In this document: in pieces, positions 1 to 11,050 of the stretch
Layout: each line of letters begins with the position of its first letter
Position numbering within the stretch: position 1 is the stretch's first letter
The notes under the pieces: model-generated
Databases searched by the model: none
Seen by the model: only the letters and a program-made list of their open reading frames with translations
Told to the model about the DNA's origin: nothing
Source: Magnolia sinica
Taxonomy: Eukaryota; Streptophyta; Magnoliopsida; Magnoliales; Magnoliaceae
Assembly (NCBI RefSeq): GCF_029962835.1
Contig: NC_080588.1
Span: forward strand, 66,798,001-66,862,000
Direction: 5' to 3'
DNA length: 64,000 nucleotides
Position numbers and translations under genes: made by a program

Positions 1-25
1 ATCTGAATATGAGCGATTAATCATA

Positions 26-780
26 ATGGCGAGCACTAGGTATGAGATTGAGAAGTACTCAAGGAAAAATAATTTTGAGTTATGGAAGGTTAAGATGATC
101 AGTTCCTTAATTAAGCAAGGCGAAGATGGTGCTCTTGAGGAGTGAAAGTCTACTATGACTGATGATAAATGTAATACTCTTGATAAGCTTTATCATCGAC
201 CCATTTATGTCTCACGGATGAGAGGTTTTCTATAACATCATGAGGGAGAAAATTGTGGCTAAGTTATGGGCGAAGTTAGAGGATGTTTATGCGAAAAAAT
301 CCTATGAAAATTGCCTTCACTTGAAGCGGCAGTGGTATAACTTCAAGATAGCAGAGGGTGGAAATCTGGAGGCTCACATCAGCAACTTTAATAAAATGGT
401 TCGCAAATTACTAAATATGGAGGAAGTGATGAAAGATGAAGAACAAGCATGTATGTTGTTGAATTTTCTTCCGGTATCTTATAAGTCATTCAAGGACACA
501 ATGTGCTCTACGAATAAAACCTTGAGTGTTAACATTATTATCTCAGCCCTTCAAGGGAAGGCTATGAGAAAGCTTAACGTCGACATGGAGATATCTTCTG
601 ATGCACTGCTTACAAGGGGTAGGAATTCTAAACAAGGTACAGATTCTTCAGGTTTTAGATCCAAATCCAAGGGTAAAGGTAAAGGAAGGGTAAAGTGCTG
701 GAACTGTGGGATGGAATGACATATAAAGAAGGATTGTACAAATCCTAAATCTAAGAAAAAAGGTTCTGATGCTTCGTACA
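26..780 (+). pseudogene. copia gag remnant (UBN2-type with zinc knuckle)
   Basis: The reading frame opens at the ATG at 26 with a copia gag N-terminus (MASTRYEIEKY), then hits a TGA near 141. The frame is recovered at 240-719 as 159 codons with typical gag content such as the LKRQWYNFKI segment. Near 693-736 there is a CCHC zinc knuckle starting CWNCG; a TGA at 718-720 falls inside it. The knuckle would bind element RNA in the virus-like particle. A basic KSKGKGKG stretch precedes it. This is a dead copy. Confidence 0.75.
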
Positions 781-833
781 AGGAGGTCAATGCTGCCACG
801 TCAGATGGATCGAGTGGATGTGATGGTGATATT

Positions 834-2560
834 TTGTCTGTGTCTACGATCAGACGACCATACGATGATCGTAAGTACAAGTGGATGCTACACACAGGGG
901 CATCTTTTCGCATGACTCCTCATCGGAGTTGGTTCACTAGTTACAGGGAATGCGATGGTGGACAGGTGTTTGTGGGTGATCACATTCCCTGTAATGTTGT
1001 GGTCGTTGGTATGGTGCGCATCAAGATATTTAATGGGCTGGAGCGTACCTTGACTGATGTTAGGCACGTTCCTGATTTGAAGAAGAATCTGATTTCTCTT
1101 GGTGTACTTGAGGCAATGAGCTGCAAGTTACAGGTATTGATGGTGCTCTTAAGGTATCTAAGGGGGCATGGATAATCATAAAAGCGCAATGACTCGGTAA
1201 CATGTACAGGTTGATCGGTAGCACTTCAAAAGGTGGAATTGCAATGACTGTAGTGGATTCTACCTCTACACATGTGTGGCATGCTGGGTATGGCTACATG
1301 AGCGGGCAAGGCAGGAAGGCTGAGACACACGGAAAGAGATACAGGGCAGGTGGAGCAACCACATGTGAGAAGAATCACACAGCATAATCGCAGGATATTA
1401 GCGAGGTACATGGACGACTCTAATATCACAGGGGATCCATCTTCTATTCAGATAGCTCTAGGTGAGCCTGATGCTGAGAAGTGGAAGATGACTATGGGCG
1501 ATGTGATGGACTCATTGTACCATACCGATACACGGGAGCTAGTGGAGCTTCCAGTGGGCTGAAAAATAGTTAGATGCATATGGATCTTCAGGAAGATACA
1601 ACATAGGTATAGAGCAAGGTTGGTAGCGAAGGATTATGCTCAGAGAGAATGGATCGACTTCTCAGAGATATTCGTGCCGACGGTATAGCAGGTGTCTACT
1701 AGATTCGTGATTGGCGTTGGTTGGTCAATATGATCTTGAGTTGGAAGGATGGAAGTGGAGTCTGTACTTCTGTATGGGAAATTGGAAGAGCAGATCTACA
1801 TGAAGCAAACAGAGTAGTTAAAAGTTAAAAGGGCTAAGAAAAAGAGTTTGCAGGAGGTCGTGGTACGACTTATCGCCTAAGCAAGTGGTTTGATTCCTTC
1901 ATGGTGAGTCAGGTATTATATGTTAATGACATGTAGATCGTCAATTATAACATATCTGAAATCAATGTACTAAAGACTTGATTAAGTGGGACATTCAGGA
2001 TGAAAGATCAGGGGGCTGCAAAGATGGTTCTCAGCATTGAGACTAGAAGAGGAGTAGACTTTGATTATCTCAAGCAGAATACCTTGGGTAGGTATTGATC
2101 AACGATGTGATGGACCAACCAAAGCCGGAAAGCATTCCCTAAGCGTCTTTCCTCAAGTTTTTCTCGAGACTTATCCCAAAACAGATGAGGAAAAGCAAGA
2201 TATATCTCATGAGCTTTATTCGAATGTGGTTGGCAGTGCATGTCATGATCTGAATTAGACCGGTTATTTCACTGGCTATCAGTATTGTGAGCAAATACCC
2301 CAGCAAGCAATATTGGGTAGCGGTGAGATGGTAAGAAAACTACATCCTTCCTTTTGAGAAGACAGGATCAAAGGTGGTTGGGCACGTGGATTCTGATTCG
2401 GCAGGCATGCTCACATAGAACGTTCCTACAGAGAATTTCAAGTTCTGTGCAACTTCTCTGGGCTTGGCGATGGCGAAAAAGAAAGACGAAGTGTACACGA
2501 GAAGCTATAATGTGATGCAGAGATAAGAGAAGATGTTAAATAGCTGCACGTTTGAAGATT
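834..2560 (+). pseudogene. copia pol remnant (protease, pre-integrase, RT, RNase H pieces)
   Basis: Pieces follow in copia order. Protease-like LHTGAS lies near 887-905; the usual catalytic Asp is replaced by His. A GAG-pre-integrase HVWHAGYGYMSG segment is near 1267-1302. Reverse transcriptase pieces appear at 1460-1700 (DAEKWKMTM, ARLVAKDYAQ). The second half, including a degraded YVND segment near 1920-1936, has many stops. RNase H-like sequence lies near 2300-2500. The integrase catalytic core is not found, so a large internal deletion is inferred. Confidence 0.7.
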
Positions 2561-2577
2561 GAAGACATGGTGGAGAT

Positions 2578-3123
2578 TATTGTAATACAGATGTCTTAAA
2601 TCTGTTTAATCTGACCGCACTGCTCAACCGGTCGAGGGGGCTGCTCGACCAGTCAAGGGTCAAGCTCGACCAGTCGAAGGGGTCCTTCAACTAGTCGAGG
2701 CCCTGGCTTGACTAGTCGAGGGATACACAAATACTGCGCGGATTTTGTACGGACTGCATAAATTTGAGTAGGTTTTTAGGAAAGTGCGTAAGAGGTGTTT
2801 CTTAAATTATAAATAGGGGTCTCTAGGGCTTTTCTAATTAATGTTAAGGCATTTTAAAAGTTTTTCAAGGGTTCTTAAAAGGGTTTTAGGATTTCTAAAT
2901 GGTGTAGCAAATGTGAGATTCGAGGTTGTTCAAATCGGGTAGGTCATTTCTCTTTGTAATTTCTATTTTCATAGTGAAATTCTGTCGCTTTATGCTGTGA
3001 TTTTTTTCTGAAAGGGTTTTCCACGTTAATCTGTGTGTTATCTTGTGTTTGCTTGGTGCCATTGGATTGTTATCCTAGATCTAGATCTAGATCTGTGTGA
3101 TTTCGCAGCACAAATCCCCAACA
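2578..3123 (+). repeat. copia 3' LTR with palindromic CTCGACYRGTCGAG modules
   Basis: A purine-rich GGTGGAGAT tract immediately precedes the LTR. The end is CCCCAACA at 3123, so the expected start TGTTG is read as TATTG at 2578 with one substitution. Length is about 546 bp. A TATAAATA promoter box lies at 2808-2815. Four to five near-palindromic modules of the form CTCGACCAGTCGAG are packed at 2620-2720. A short (AGATCT)n run occurs near 3076-3094. Confidence 0.75.
2808..2815 (+). promoter_or_regulatory. TATA box of the copia LTR
   Basis: TATAAATA stands in the middle of the LTR, as expected at the U3/R border, followed by GGGG and a T-rich stretch. Confidence 0.55.
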
Positions 3124-3477
3124 AAACTAATACCCGATGCATCAAACACTGCGAATATTCATCGCCGACAAATGAACTGGCTAAAAGAACGTGGCCCATC
3201 TATTAATTGCCCTACTGGCATTGCAACCCCGCAACTTTTTTCAAGAGGTTCTGATTTTCCATTGAGAGAGACCGTAGCAGAAAGTTCGATTGGAGGGATC
3301 AAAAAGACCGAAGAGAAGATTGACTTTGTCGCCAACCACAACATCATGGCTGACATTAATGTTGTTCCAATGTACTGTGTGAACGCAACCATGGAGCGGC
3401 TTGCAAATGCGGATGTGTGGTACCGGTTCGACATCAACGTGGCAAACATCCTGAAAGCTCGAGGAATGGAGATATGA
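3124..3477 (+). pseudogene. CAD relic F: end of intron 4 plus exon 5
   Basis: From 3124 the sequence matches the intron 4 to exon 5 region seen in copy D and copy A. Exon 5 is 3263-3477 and still reads open, with the family string ATMERLANADVWYRFDINVAN. The splice acceptor is destroyed: where copies A and B have TTTTGCAG or TTTTGAAG, this copy has TTTTCCAT. The normal stop is also lost and the frame runs on a few codons to TGA. Exons 1-4 are cut off by the copia element and would lie left of the window if they survive. The role in copy A is an NADP(H)-dependent alcohol dehydrogenase; here it cannot be made. Confidence 0.8.
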
Positions 3478-5133
3478 ATAAGCATCTATGTAGCCTACCA
3501 AGTCATGCGTGTGGTTGCATTTTCTACTTTCGTTCATATTTATTAATAAGCTATATATATATATATATATTTATTTAATTATTTTATTTTTTTTTTGTAT
3601 ATCAGAGCTTTCTTATTATTGTCTAAGAATCAAGGGTTTTTCTCACAAACGGCGAGTGACAGACAACAACTTGGGGTTTAACAAGAATCCAAATTAATAA
3701 AATATTAAATAATAATTGTTATGGGAAAAATCCAACAGACCTATTGTACGAGATTTCTGACCGATCATAAGTAGTGTGTAAGAATTGAACCATCTAAGAA
3801 GTACCGATATGAGCTCCCTAAAATACGGATGCATCAACTGTAATTTTTGTCAACTCTCATTAAAATTACATCATGTATATGAATGTTTATAGAATCTCAA
3901 CTCTCATTAAAATTAATGTAAACACCCTACAATGTTAAGGTCGCTACGCAACACTTTGTGTGTGGGGCCACTGCTAGCAAACAAGCCCTACCATAAAAAT
4001 GGGGCACACAAATTTCAAGCTGATCCAACCATCATATTAGCTGCAAAATGTATTTAAAGGTTTTGGGTGGTTTCCCACTTGATGATTTGTTAGTCTTGAT
4101 TTTTAGGGTATCCCATTATCATGAGGCAGACCATTTGAGGCATGAGTTGGCATACATTCAAGAATGTATAATACCTCAAGAAGGAAATTGAAACTGGAAG
4201 AGAGAAGCTTTGATATTATGGCAAAGTCTAATGGACGGTGAGTGATGTGCCACGTGTGCGCAATAAATATGTACATTAATATTCTTTTTAAATAATAAAA
4301 TTTAAATGAGTACTTAATATCATAATGGACACCCAACATCTATTGGATATGGGTATGTGTCACTATGTTAGGCCTGACATGGGTATAAATATGGGTACAG
4401 ATGCATTACCGATAAAGAAGTATAAACATGGCTACCTTTAAAATTTACACAACCTCATTTCCTCATGTGAGTTATTGTTGATGGTGTGTATGTGATAGAG
4501 ATGAAAACATGGACAGCTCTGGTAGTCCCATCGCTATGAATGTGGCCCTAGTTGGATCCTTAGAGATGGAGGAAGCGAAATAAATAAAATGATTTTATAG
4601 AAATAAATGTTACAGTTATATTTCCAAAACCAGATGTGAATTGCATGTAAATAGTTAGTGGGTTTTTTATAACTCATGATGCTGCCCAATGAAAATGCCA
4701 AATGCACCCGTGTTATATGCAGGCCAGAGGTTTGAAGTGTAACACAAGGACTTAAATTTGAAAGTGATATCAGTACTGATCGGTGCTATGGGCACTAACA
4801 TGGTATATGTGTTTTATCCATGCTTACATACATCAGATGGATGGCGTGGATACAGAATACAGACATCAAAGTTAGCCAGAAATTAAAACTAAACCGTACA
4901 AGATATTGGTGCTTTTAAATGTACCATGAAAAAATAAGTATGCTTATTTTATTACCTAACTGTCAGACGGAGGATATTTATTGGACGGTTAAAGCTGAAA
5001 AATCCAACGGTCTTGATGCAAGATACAAGTGCCTGCGAATCAGTGGTCAGGATGGTCGGACAAGTGCTAACGAATCTGCTTGTTCAACAAATCAATCTAT
5101 TTAATCTGATTAGAATGAGTCAATATGGAAGCT
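3478..5133. other. Intergenic stretch, no gene seen
   Basis: AT-rich DNA follows CAD relic F. A (TA)n run lies at about 3551-3570. The first 50 bases after the relic resemble the 3' untranslated regions of the other CAD copies. No coding potential is supported; the small open frames here lack codon structure or a recognisable family. Confidence 0.5.
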
Positions 5134-5769
5134 GATTGGCTGGTGTACCACACACCACCAATCTGGCTGGCGTGTTGATGTCACCAAGTCCTGCGGGTCC
5201 CATGTTAAGGTATGAGTTATATCTCAACCGTCTGCCTACTTATGAGCTCGTGGTAACCGTTCGTCCGCTTGGCATGCTGGTGGCATGGCTAGAGACTATA
5301 AATAAGAAAGATCAAAAGCTCAAGTGGACGACGTTGTAAAAACAGTAGTAGGGGATTGAACATCTACCACTGAAATCCTTTCGGGGGTCAGGACTTTCAG
5401 ATCAATATTATATTTGTTTTTTTCTTTATTTATGTTTGCTCGTGATCTTATAAACAGTTTGGATGTAAAATAAATACTATGGTGAGTCCTATGTTGGTTT
5501 TAATTGTGAGAATCATTGTCTCATTGTTATTTATGGTGTGGTCCACTTGAGCTTTGGATATGACTTATTTTTGAAATAAAGATCTAAAATGATCTTGAAA
5601 AAATAGATGAACAGGGTGGATATGATAAATAGATCATCATTGGCAAGTAACTTTGATATCATTTGAACCCTTCGTATAACTCGGAGCTAGTGGAGCGTCA
5701 GCGCTCGTCTTCGCACGACACGTATCCACACCAGCTAGGTTGGTGGTGTGTGTGGTACACCAGCCAATC
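5134..5769. mobile_element. MITE with about 45-bp terminal inverted repeats
   Basis: The left end begins GATTGGCTGGTGTACCACAC and the right end is its reverse complement, ending GTGTACCACCAGCC-type sequence at 5769; the inverted match extends with few mismatches for about 45 bp. The interior carries the common foldback core (GGTCCCAT, CCGTC and mirrored motifs). Relatives of this family lie at about 18840-19400, 25160-25590 and 52310-52870, all sharing the inner end motif CGTCTTCGCATGACACGTA. It codes for nothing. Confidence 0.75.
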
Positions 5770-5861
5770 CACTTCCAGTCAATATTTGCCACGGTGGCAT
5801 TTCTGGTGCGCACGGCCTACGTATCAAGGAGTCCAGCGAAGCCAGAGTATCGAACGACTGC

Positions 5862-5881
5862 TAACGTCAGTAATGACGTCA
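5862..5881 (-). promoter_or_regulatory. as-1-like element (two TGACG motifs 12 bp apart)
   Basis: On the minus strand two TGACG cores lie at 5877-5881 and 5865-5869, exactly 12 bp start to start. This is the spacing of the classical as-1 element bound by TGA-class bZIP factors and responsive to salicylate, auxin and xenobiotics. The first core is part of a perfect TGACGTCA palindrome at 5874-5881. Location about 235 bp upstream of the CAD A start codon fits a promoter element. Function is inference. Confidence 0.5.
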
Positions 5882-6037
5882 GGAGACGGAACCAAACTTT
5901 TTTAATTTCTATGCATCCGCCTCCCTCATATTTAAAAGGCGCCTGGCATCATGTGTAGACGTCAGGAGACGGAACCAAACTTTTTTAATTTCTATACATC
6001 CGCCCCCCTCATATTTAAAAGGCGCCTGGCATCATGT
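5875..6037 (+). promoter_or_regulatory. Tandemly duplicated core promoter of CAD A
   Basis: An 83-bp unit starting GACGTCAGGAGACGGAACC occurs at 5875-5957 and again at 5958-6037, nearly identical. Each unit contains the TATA-like box ATATTTAAAA (5928-5937 and 6011-6020) and GGCGCCTGGCATCATGT after it. The second box is about 97 bp from the ATG. Either or both may set the transcription start. Confidence 0.6.
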
Positions 6038-6058
6038 CACAGCTACACAACACACACA

Positions 6059-6097
<39 letters not shown>

Positions 6098-6102
6098 TGA
6101 AA
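6059..6102 (+). repeat. (CT)n repeat in the CAD A 5' leader
   Basis: An almost pure CT run sits 15-60 bases before the ATG at 6117, hence in the 5' untranslated leader. CAD E has the same arrangement at 62322-62372. Such GAGA/CT tracts are common in plant leaders and core promoters. Confidence 0.7.
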
Positions 6103-6116
6103 GGAAGAAAAGAGAA

Positions 6117-9100
6117 ATGTCGAAATCTCCAGAGGAAGAACACCCTCAGAAAGCTTTTGGGTGGGCTGCAAGAGACTCTTCTGGAGTCCTCTCCCCTTTC
6201 AAATTCTCTAGAAGGTATTACTCATTACCCTTTTTCTTCTTTTTCCTTTCCTTTTCTTTTGCAATGAGACATTTCTCTTTGTTTTCTTTGGAATTCTTGT
6301 TCTTTCTTTTCGTGGGTATTTTTGGTATTGTATATGAGATCTCTCTCTCTTCTTAATTTTTTTGGAACCCTCATTTCTTTTCTTTTTGCGTGTTCTTATT
6401 GTAATGAGATCTTTCTTTTTATTTTTGGTGGGTATTTTTCGTATTTCTATTCTCTCTCTTAATTGAATGAGATCTTCTTTTAGTTTCTTTGTAATTTTTC
6501 TTCTTATTTTTCGTGAGTTTTTCGGTATTTTCTATGCTCTCTCTCATTGTTCTGGGCCTCTCCTAACCTCTTTTCTTTTCTTTTCTTGTATTTTCTTTTA
6601 TATGTGTTTTTAGTGCAACGAGATCATCTCTCTCTTCTTAATTTTTGGTATTTTCCACCCCTATGATATACATGCACAGAGGCATCCTTCCATGCGCACG
6701 TGCACACCTTTCCATACGTGTCGTACGCCTAAAATCCGAACGGTCCATGTGATGTGGCACCCCATGAAACCTTCAACGACCGTTCAGATTTTGGGCTCAT
6801 GGAAACTCACGAGAACTGGTGTGCAACTGAGTATTGGGATAATTGACACACATCACGGTGGGGCCCACACAGCTCAACCTCATGGGAAGTCGAGCTGTGT
6901 GGGCCCCACCGTGATGCTCGGTCTCATGCCCTAAAGTGATTTTGCAAAATAAAAAGATCGATGTGAACATATGACACATCATGGTAGGGCCCACCAAACT
7001 TGGTGATCATCATATTAAAATAATTATAATGATGCAACTAATAATCTAATTGTTTTGGGACATCATTAGTGGGCCATGTGCCCAATAAAATGAGTCCGGT
7101 GACATATACGTTACACATGCAACCGTTGAAAGGGTTTTAAAATTTTCAGATTGCACTATTGTTTGGCGTCATAAAGTGAACGTATCCCATTAGATTAGTA
7201 AAAAGAGATTATGAAATTACTCGTGTACTTTCCTAACATTCATTGTTGCCGAATCCCAGTCAGCTAGATACTTTTTGGGCGCGGTTTCGGTGGATTCCCG
7301 GATCCACGAAGGACCCTGTGAGGCTTACATGGATGTATGTCTTAAATCCACACCGTCCAACCATTTTGAAAGCACATTTTTAGGGCATGAGCTCAAAAAT
7401 AAAGCTGACCAAATCTTAGGTGGACCACACCAGAGGAAGCCGTCATGATTGAATCCCACCGATAAAAACTTCATAGATTCTAACAGAATATTTATTTGCC
7501 ATCCAACCTATTGATAAGGTCACAAAAACCTAAACGAAGAGATCACACAAACATCATCTTGATCCAAAGTTTTGATGAACCTCAAGAAATTTTTAATGGT
7601 CAATTACCTCTGTTTCATTTACTATTGTTCATCTAACATCTGGATCTGTTTCATTTTTTACTTATTTATTTCTTTTCACGCCCTAAAATATGCTTTCAGT
7701 ATAGATGGACGGCATGGATGATGTAATCACATACATCATGGTGTGCCCCACATTCAGACGTCCCCACCCGCCCTGGATCCACCAACTCCGCGCCCGATAC
7801 TTTATTTTTCTTTCGTGGTGAAAGTGTCTGGGCACTGGACACGTGTCTTATTTTTCGTGGGATCTTTACCGACCGAGTGAATGATAAAAGTTAATGCATG
7901 CCAAAGACTTTTTAAATAGAAAATATTTTAATCTGATTTTTGATGTATTTGTAGGGCGAACGGCGATGATGATGTCACGCTCAAGATACTCTACTGCGGA
8001 ATCTGCCATTCGGATCTTCACTCCGTTAGAAACGATATGGGAAATTCCGTCTACCCCTTGCTCCCAGGGTAAGATCGTCTTAACGCCGTTCTCTGTTGTT
8101 TTTAGAAAGGGAATATAAAATGAAGAGGCGATTCGCGCAAGGGGATATCAAAAAGGTTATTCTCACTGGTGAGGCCCACTCACTTTGAACATGATCTGAA
8201 CCGCTAAATGGTGTCTGGATGGTCCAAAAGAGGGAAAACTGGGCCAATGAATGGCTTGGATATTTCACACGTGTGCTTCACTAGCATATGGAACGACCCT
8301 TTATCCCCTCTCCCTTATAATAAGCAAGCACACGTGCAGAGCCAACTGTGTTGGCAAGAAAAGCTTTTTATCTCCTTGTGAAAGGTAACTGTTAACTTCT
8401 CCATCATCCACCTTTTATAAGTGCAACCCAATCCATACCACATGATTGGAAGGTCAGGATCTCCGATCAGTGGCACCTTCTGGATGGCCATGAATCTATC
8501 TTATTTGCCATCCATATTAATAAGGTGACACAAGCATGCTGGAATGGATGAAGGGAAAACACAAATATCAGCTAGATCCAACACTTTTCCTGTGGTGTAG
8601 TTCACATGAGATTTGGAATTGCTTCATTTTTGGGCCCATATCTTAAAACTGAGCTAGCAAATGGATGAACGGCATAGATATGAAACACATACACCATGGT
8701 GGGCTTCACAGTCCCAGGACCGCCAACTCAAGAGGCTTTTCGGGTGCACCGAAGCAACGTCTATTTTAAATGGAAGGCAGTACCCCGGCAGTCGGCAATG
8801 CCATATTTTAGGATATGGTCCCAGATACGAATTTTAGGTGAACTACACCGTAGAAAACTACACACTGCTTAATACTTCCTACTGTCCATGATAATGTTTG
8901 TTGACCATCTAACCTGCTGATAAGGTCAAACATACGTGGATTAAAAGAAATATAAATATCAGTTTAATTCAAAAAATTTGTGGCCACAAAAAGTTTTTAA
9001 TACTCAGTAACCACTATTTCCTGTAGCGTGGTCACCTAAAATTTCTTTCTATTTAAGTTTTGGGACCATGGCTTAAATTAATCCGGAAAAACAGATGAGA

Positions 9101-10986
9101 CCCGAGGTGCCACTGTTTCCTGTAGGTGAGACCCGAGATCCACTGGTTGGGACCCTAGTTGTGGGGCCTACTGTGATGTATGTAACTACATCCACACCAT
9201 CCATCCATGGTGAAAGCTCATTTTAAGGCATGATAAAAAAATGAAGCAGATCCAAATCTCAGGTGGACCATAATACATGAAACAGTGGTAATCGACCATT
9301 AAAACTTTTTGTGGGCCACAAAAGTTTTGGATCAAACTGATATTTGTGTAGTATTTTCATCCCAATCTTTTGATCTTACCAACTGGTTGGATGGAAAATA
9401 AACATTTCAGTGACCCCATGAAGCTTTTAATGGTGGGGATTCAATCATTACTATTTCTAATGGCATGGTACACATAAGATTTATATCTGCTTCATTTTTT
9501 AGATCATACCTAAAATGAGCTTTCAAAACGGTTGAACCGAAGGTATGGATTTAAGGTACATTCATCACTGTGAGCCCCCACATTCAGGGGTCCCACCCAA
9601 GGTGGATCCCTGGTCTCACCAAATCCGCTCCCCATCGCTGGCTCCGGAACCGCAGCCAAGTAGCTCTCGCCATCACTGTTCTCGCGTGATGTACGTGGTC
9701 CCTCTAATGCGTGAAAACCGTGTTATAGATCAATAACCTAAAGCTATCCTATAATTAGTAGGGCCCATCATAATGTTTATTTTCCATCCAATCTGTTCAT
9801 AAGGTCACACAAACCTAGATGAAAGGGAAAAACAAATATCGTATAGTTCCAAAACTTCCGTGACCCCCAAAAAAGTTCAATGATAGATTTTGAATCCTCC
9901 ACTGCTTTTTGCAGTGTGGTCCGCTTGATCTTTGGATTTGTCTTATTTTTTATTTCAAGACTTGCGACAAGCTCTCCAAATGAAAGGACGGCTGGGATAT
10001 AACACATACCTCATGATGAGACCCACATAACTTAGTGACGTCAGCAAACCAGCCACATCGGTGATGTGGGTACACCAGCCAATCCGCTTTCGTTCCACAG
10101 GGACCCCACTTGAAATTTCACTAAGTTGACTCATCCGATTTTCGAATCAAATCCTACCCACCTGATCATCATTTAAAGAAGGATTTAAAGACCCTACCCA
10201 CCTGATCATCATTTAAAGAAGCATCAGAAATTAATGTAAACCATCTGTCCCTGCAGGCACGAGATCGTCGGTATAGTGACCCAAGTGGGGCCCAATGTAT
10301 CAAAATTCAAGGTTGGAGATAAGGCGGGCGTCGGGTGCATGGTTGGATCCTGCAAATCATGCTCCAGCTGCGAGCAAGGCTCGGAGAACTACTGTCCCAA
10401 TATGATCCTCACCTACAATTCCACGTACCACGATGGCACTATGACGTACGGTGGATACTCCGATTTTCTGGTGGTCAATCAGAACTTTGTGATCCACTTC
10501 CCCGAGAGCTTGCCACTTGATGGGGCCGCACCGCTATTGTGCGCCGGTATTACAGTGTACAGCCCGATGAGGTATTACGGCCTCAGTGAGCCAGGCAAGC
10601 ATCTAGGAGTGGTTGGGCTCGGTGGACTCGGTCACGTAGCAGTTAAGTTTGCAAAGGCCTTTGGGTTGAAGGTCACTGTAATCAGTACATCCCCTAACAA
10701 GGAGAAGGAAGCAATCGAACGACTCGGTGCTGACTCATTTCTGGTCAGCCGTGACCCGGCCCAAATGCTGGTGAGTCAGGGTTCGTGTGACTAACATGGC
10801 CATGCATGCGTGTTTCAGTCTATCCAAAAACCCACACACATCAAAATCAGGGCTGTGCATGAGTAGAGCTAGCTCGAAAAGCTCGATCAACTCACTTCTG
10901 AGTCAGCTCGGATTGACTCGGCTTGAAAGGCCAACTTGGGGCGAGTCAAGCTTATTTTCTAAAGCTCGGGTTGAGTTCGAGCCAAG

Positions 10987-11050
<64 letters not shown>

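Larger units (their letters stand above)
1..3123 (+). mobile_element. Decayed Ty1/copia retrotransposon, 3' part with LTR
   Basis: A copia-order element reads gag, protease, pre-integrase, reverse transcriptase fragments and RNase H remnant, followed by a 3' LTR. Only about 2.5 kb of internal sequence remains against a usual 4-4.5 kb; the integrase core and part of the reverse transcriptase are missing between about 1390 and 1450. Stops and shifts break every domain. The gag start at 26 lies close to the left edge, so the 5' LTR should lie just outside the window. The 3' LTR ends in CCCCAACA directly against CAD intron sequence, so the element sits in CAD relic F. It cannot be active. Confidence 0.85.
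6215..7954 (+). other. Intron 1 of CAD A with T-rich repeats
   Basis: The donor is AG/GTATTA and the acceptor TTTGTAG. The first 450 bp are a degenerate tandem series of T/C-rich units containing GCAATGAGATC, TTTCTTTTTATTTTC and GGGTATTTTTGGTATT, repeated at least four times; the same series is in intron 1 of copy E. Further along lie the inverted repeat at 6851-6916 and a MITE at 7268-7803. Confidence 0.65.

Noticed and set aside
7894..8118. 74-codon frame over CAD A exon 2
   Set aside because: Wrong frame. The neighbouring frame gives the conserved [14 protein letters not shown] of exon 2 bounded by splice sites.
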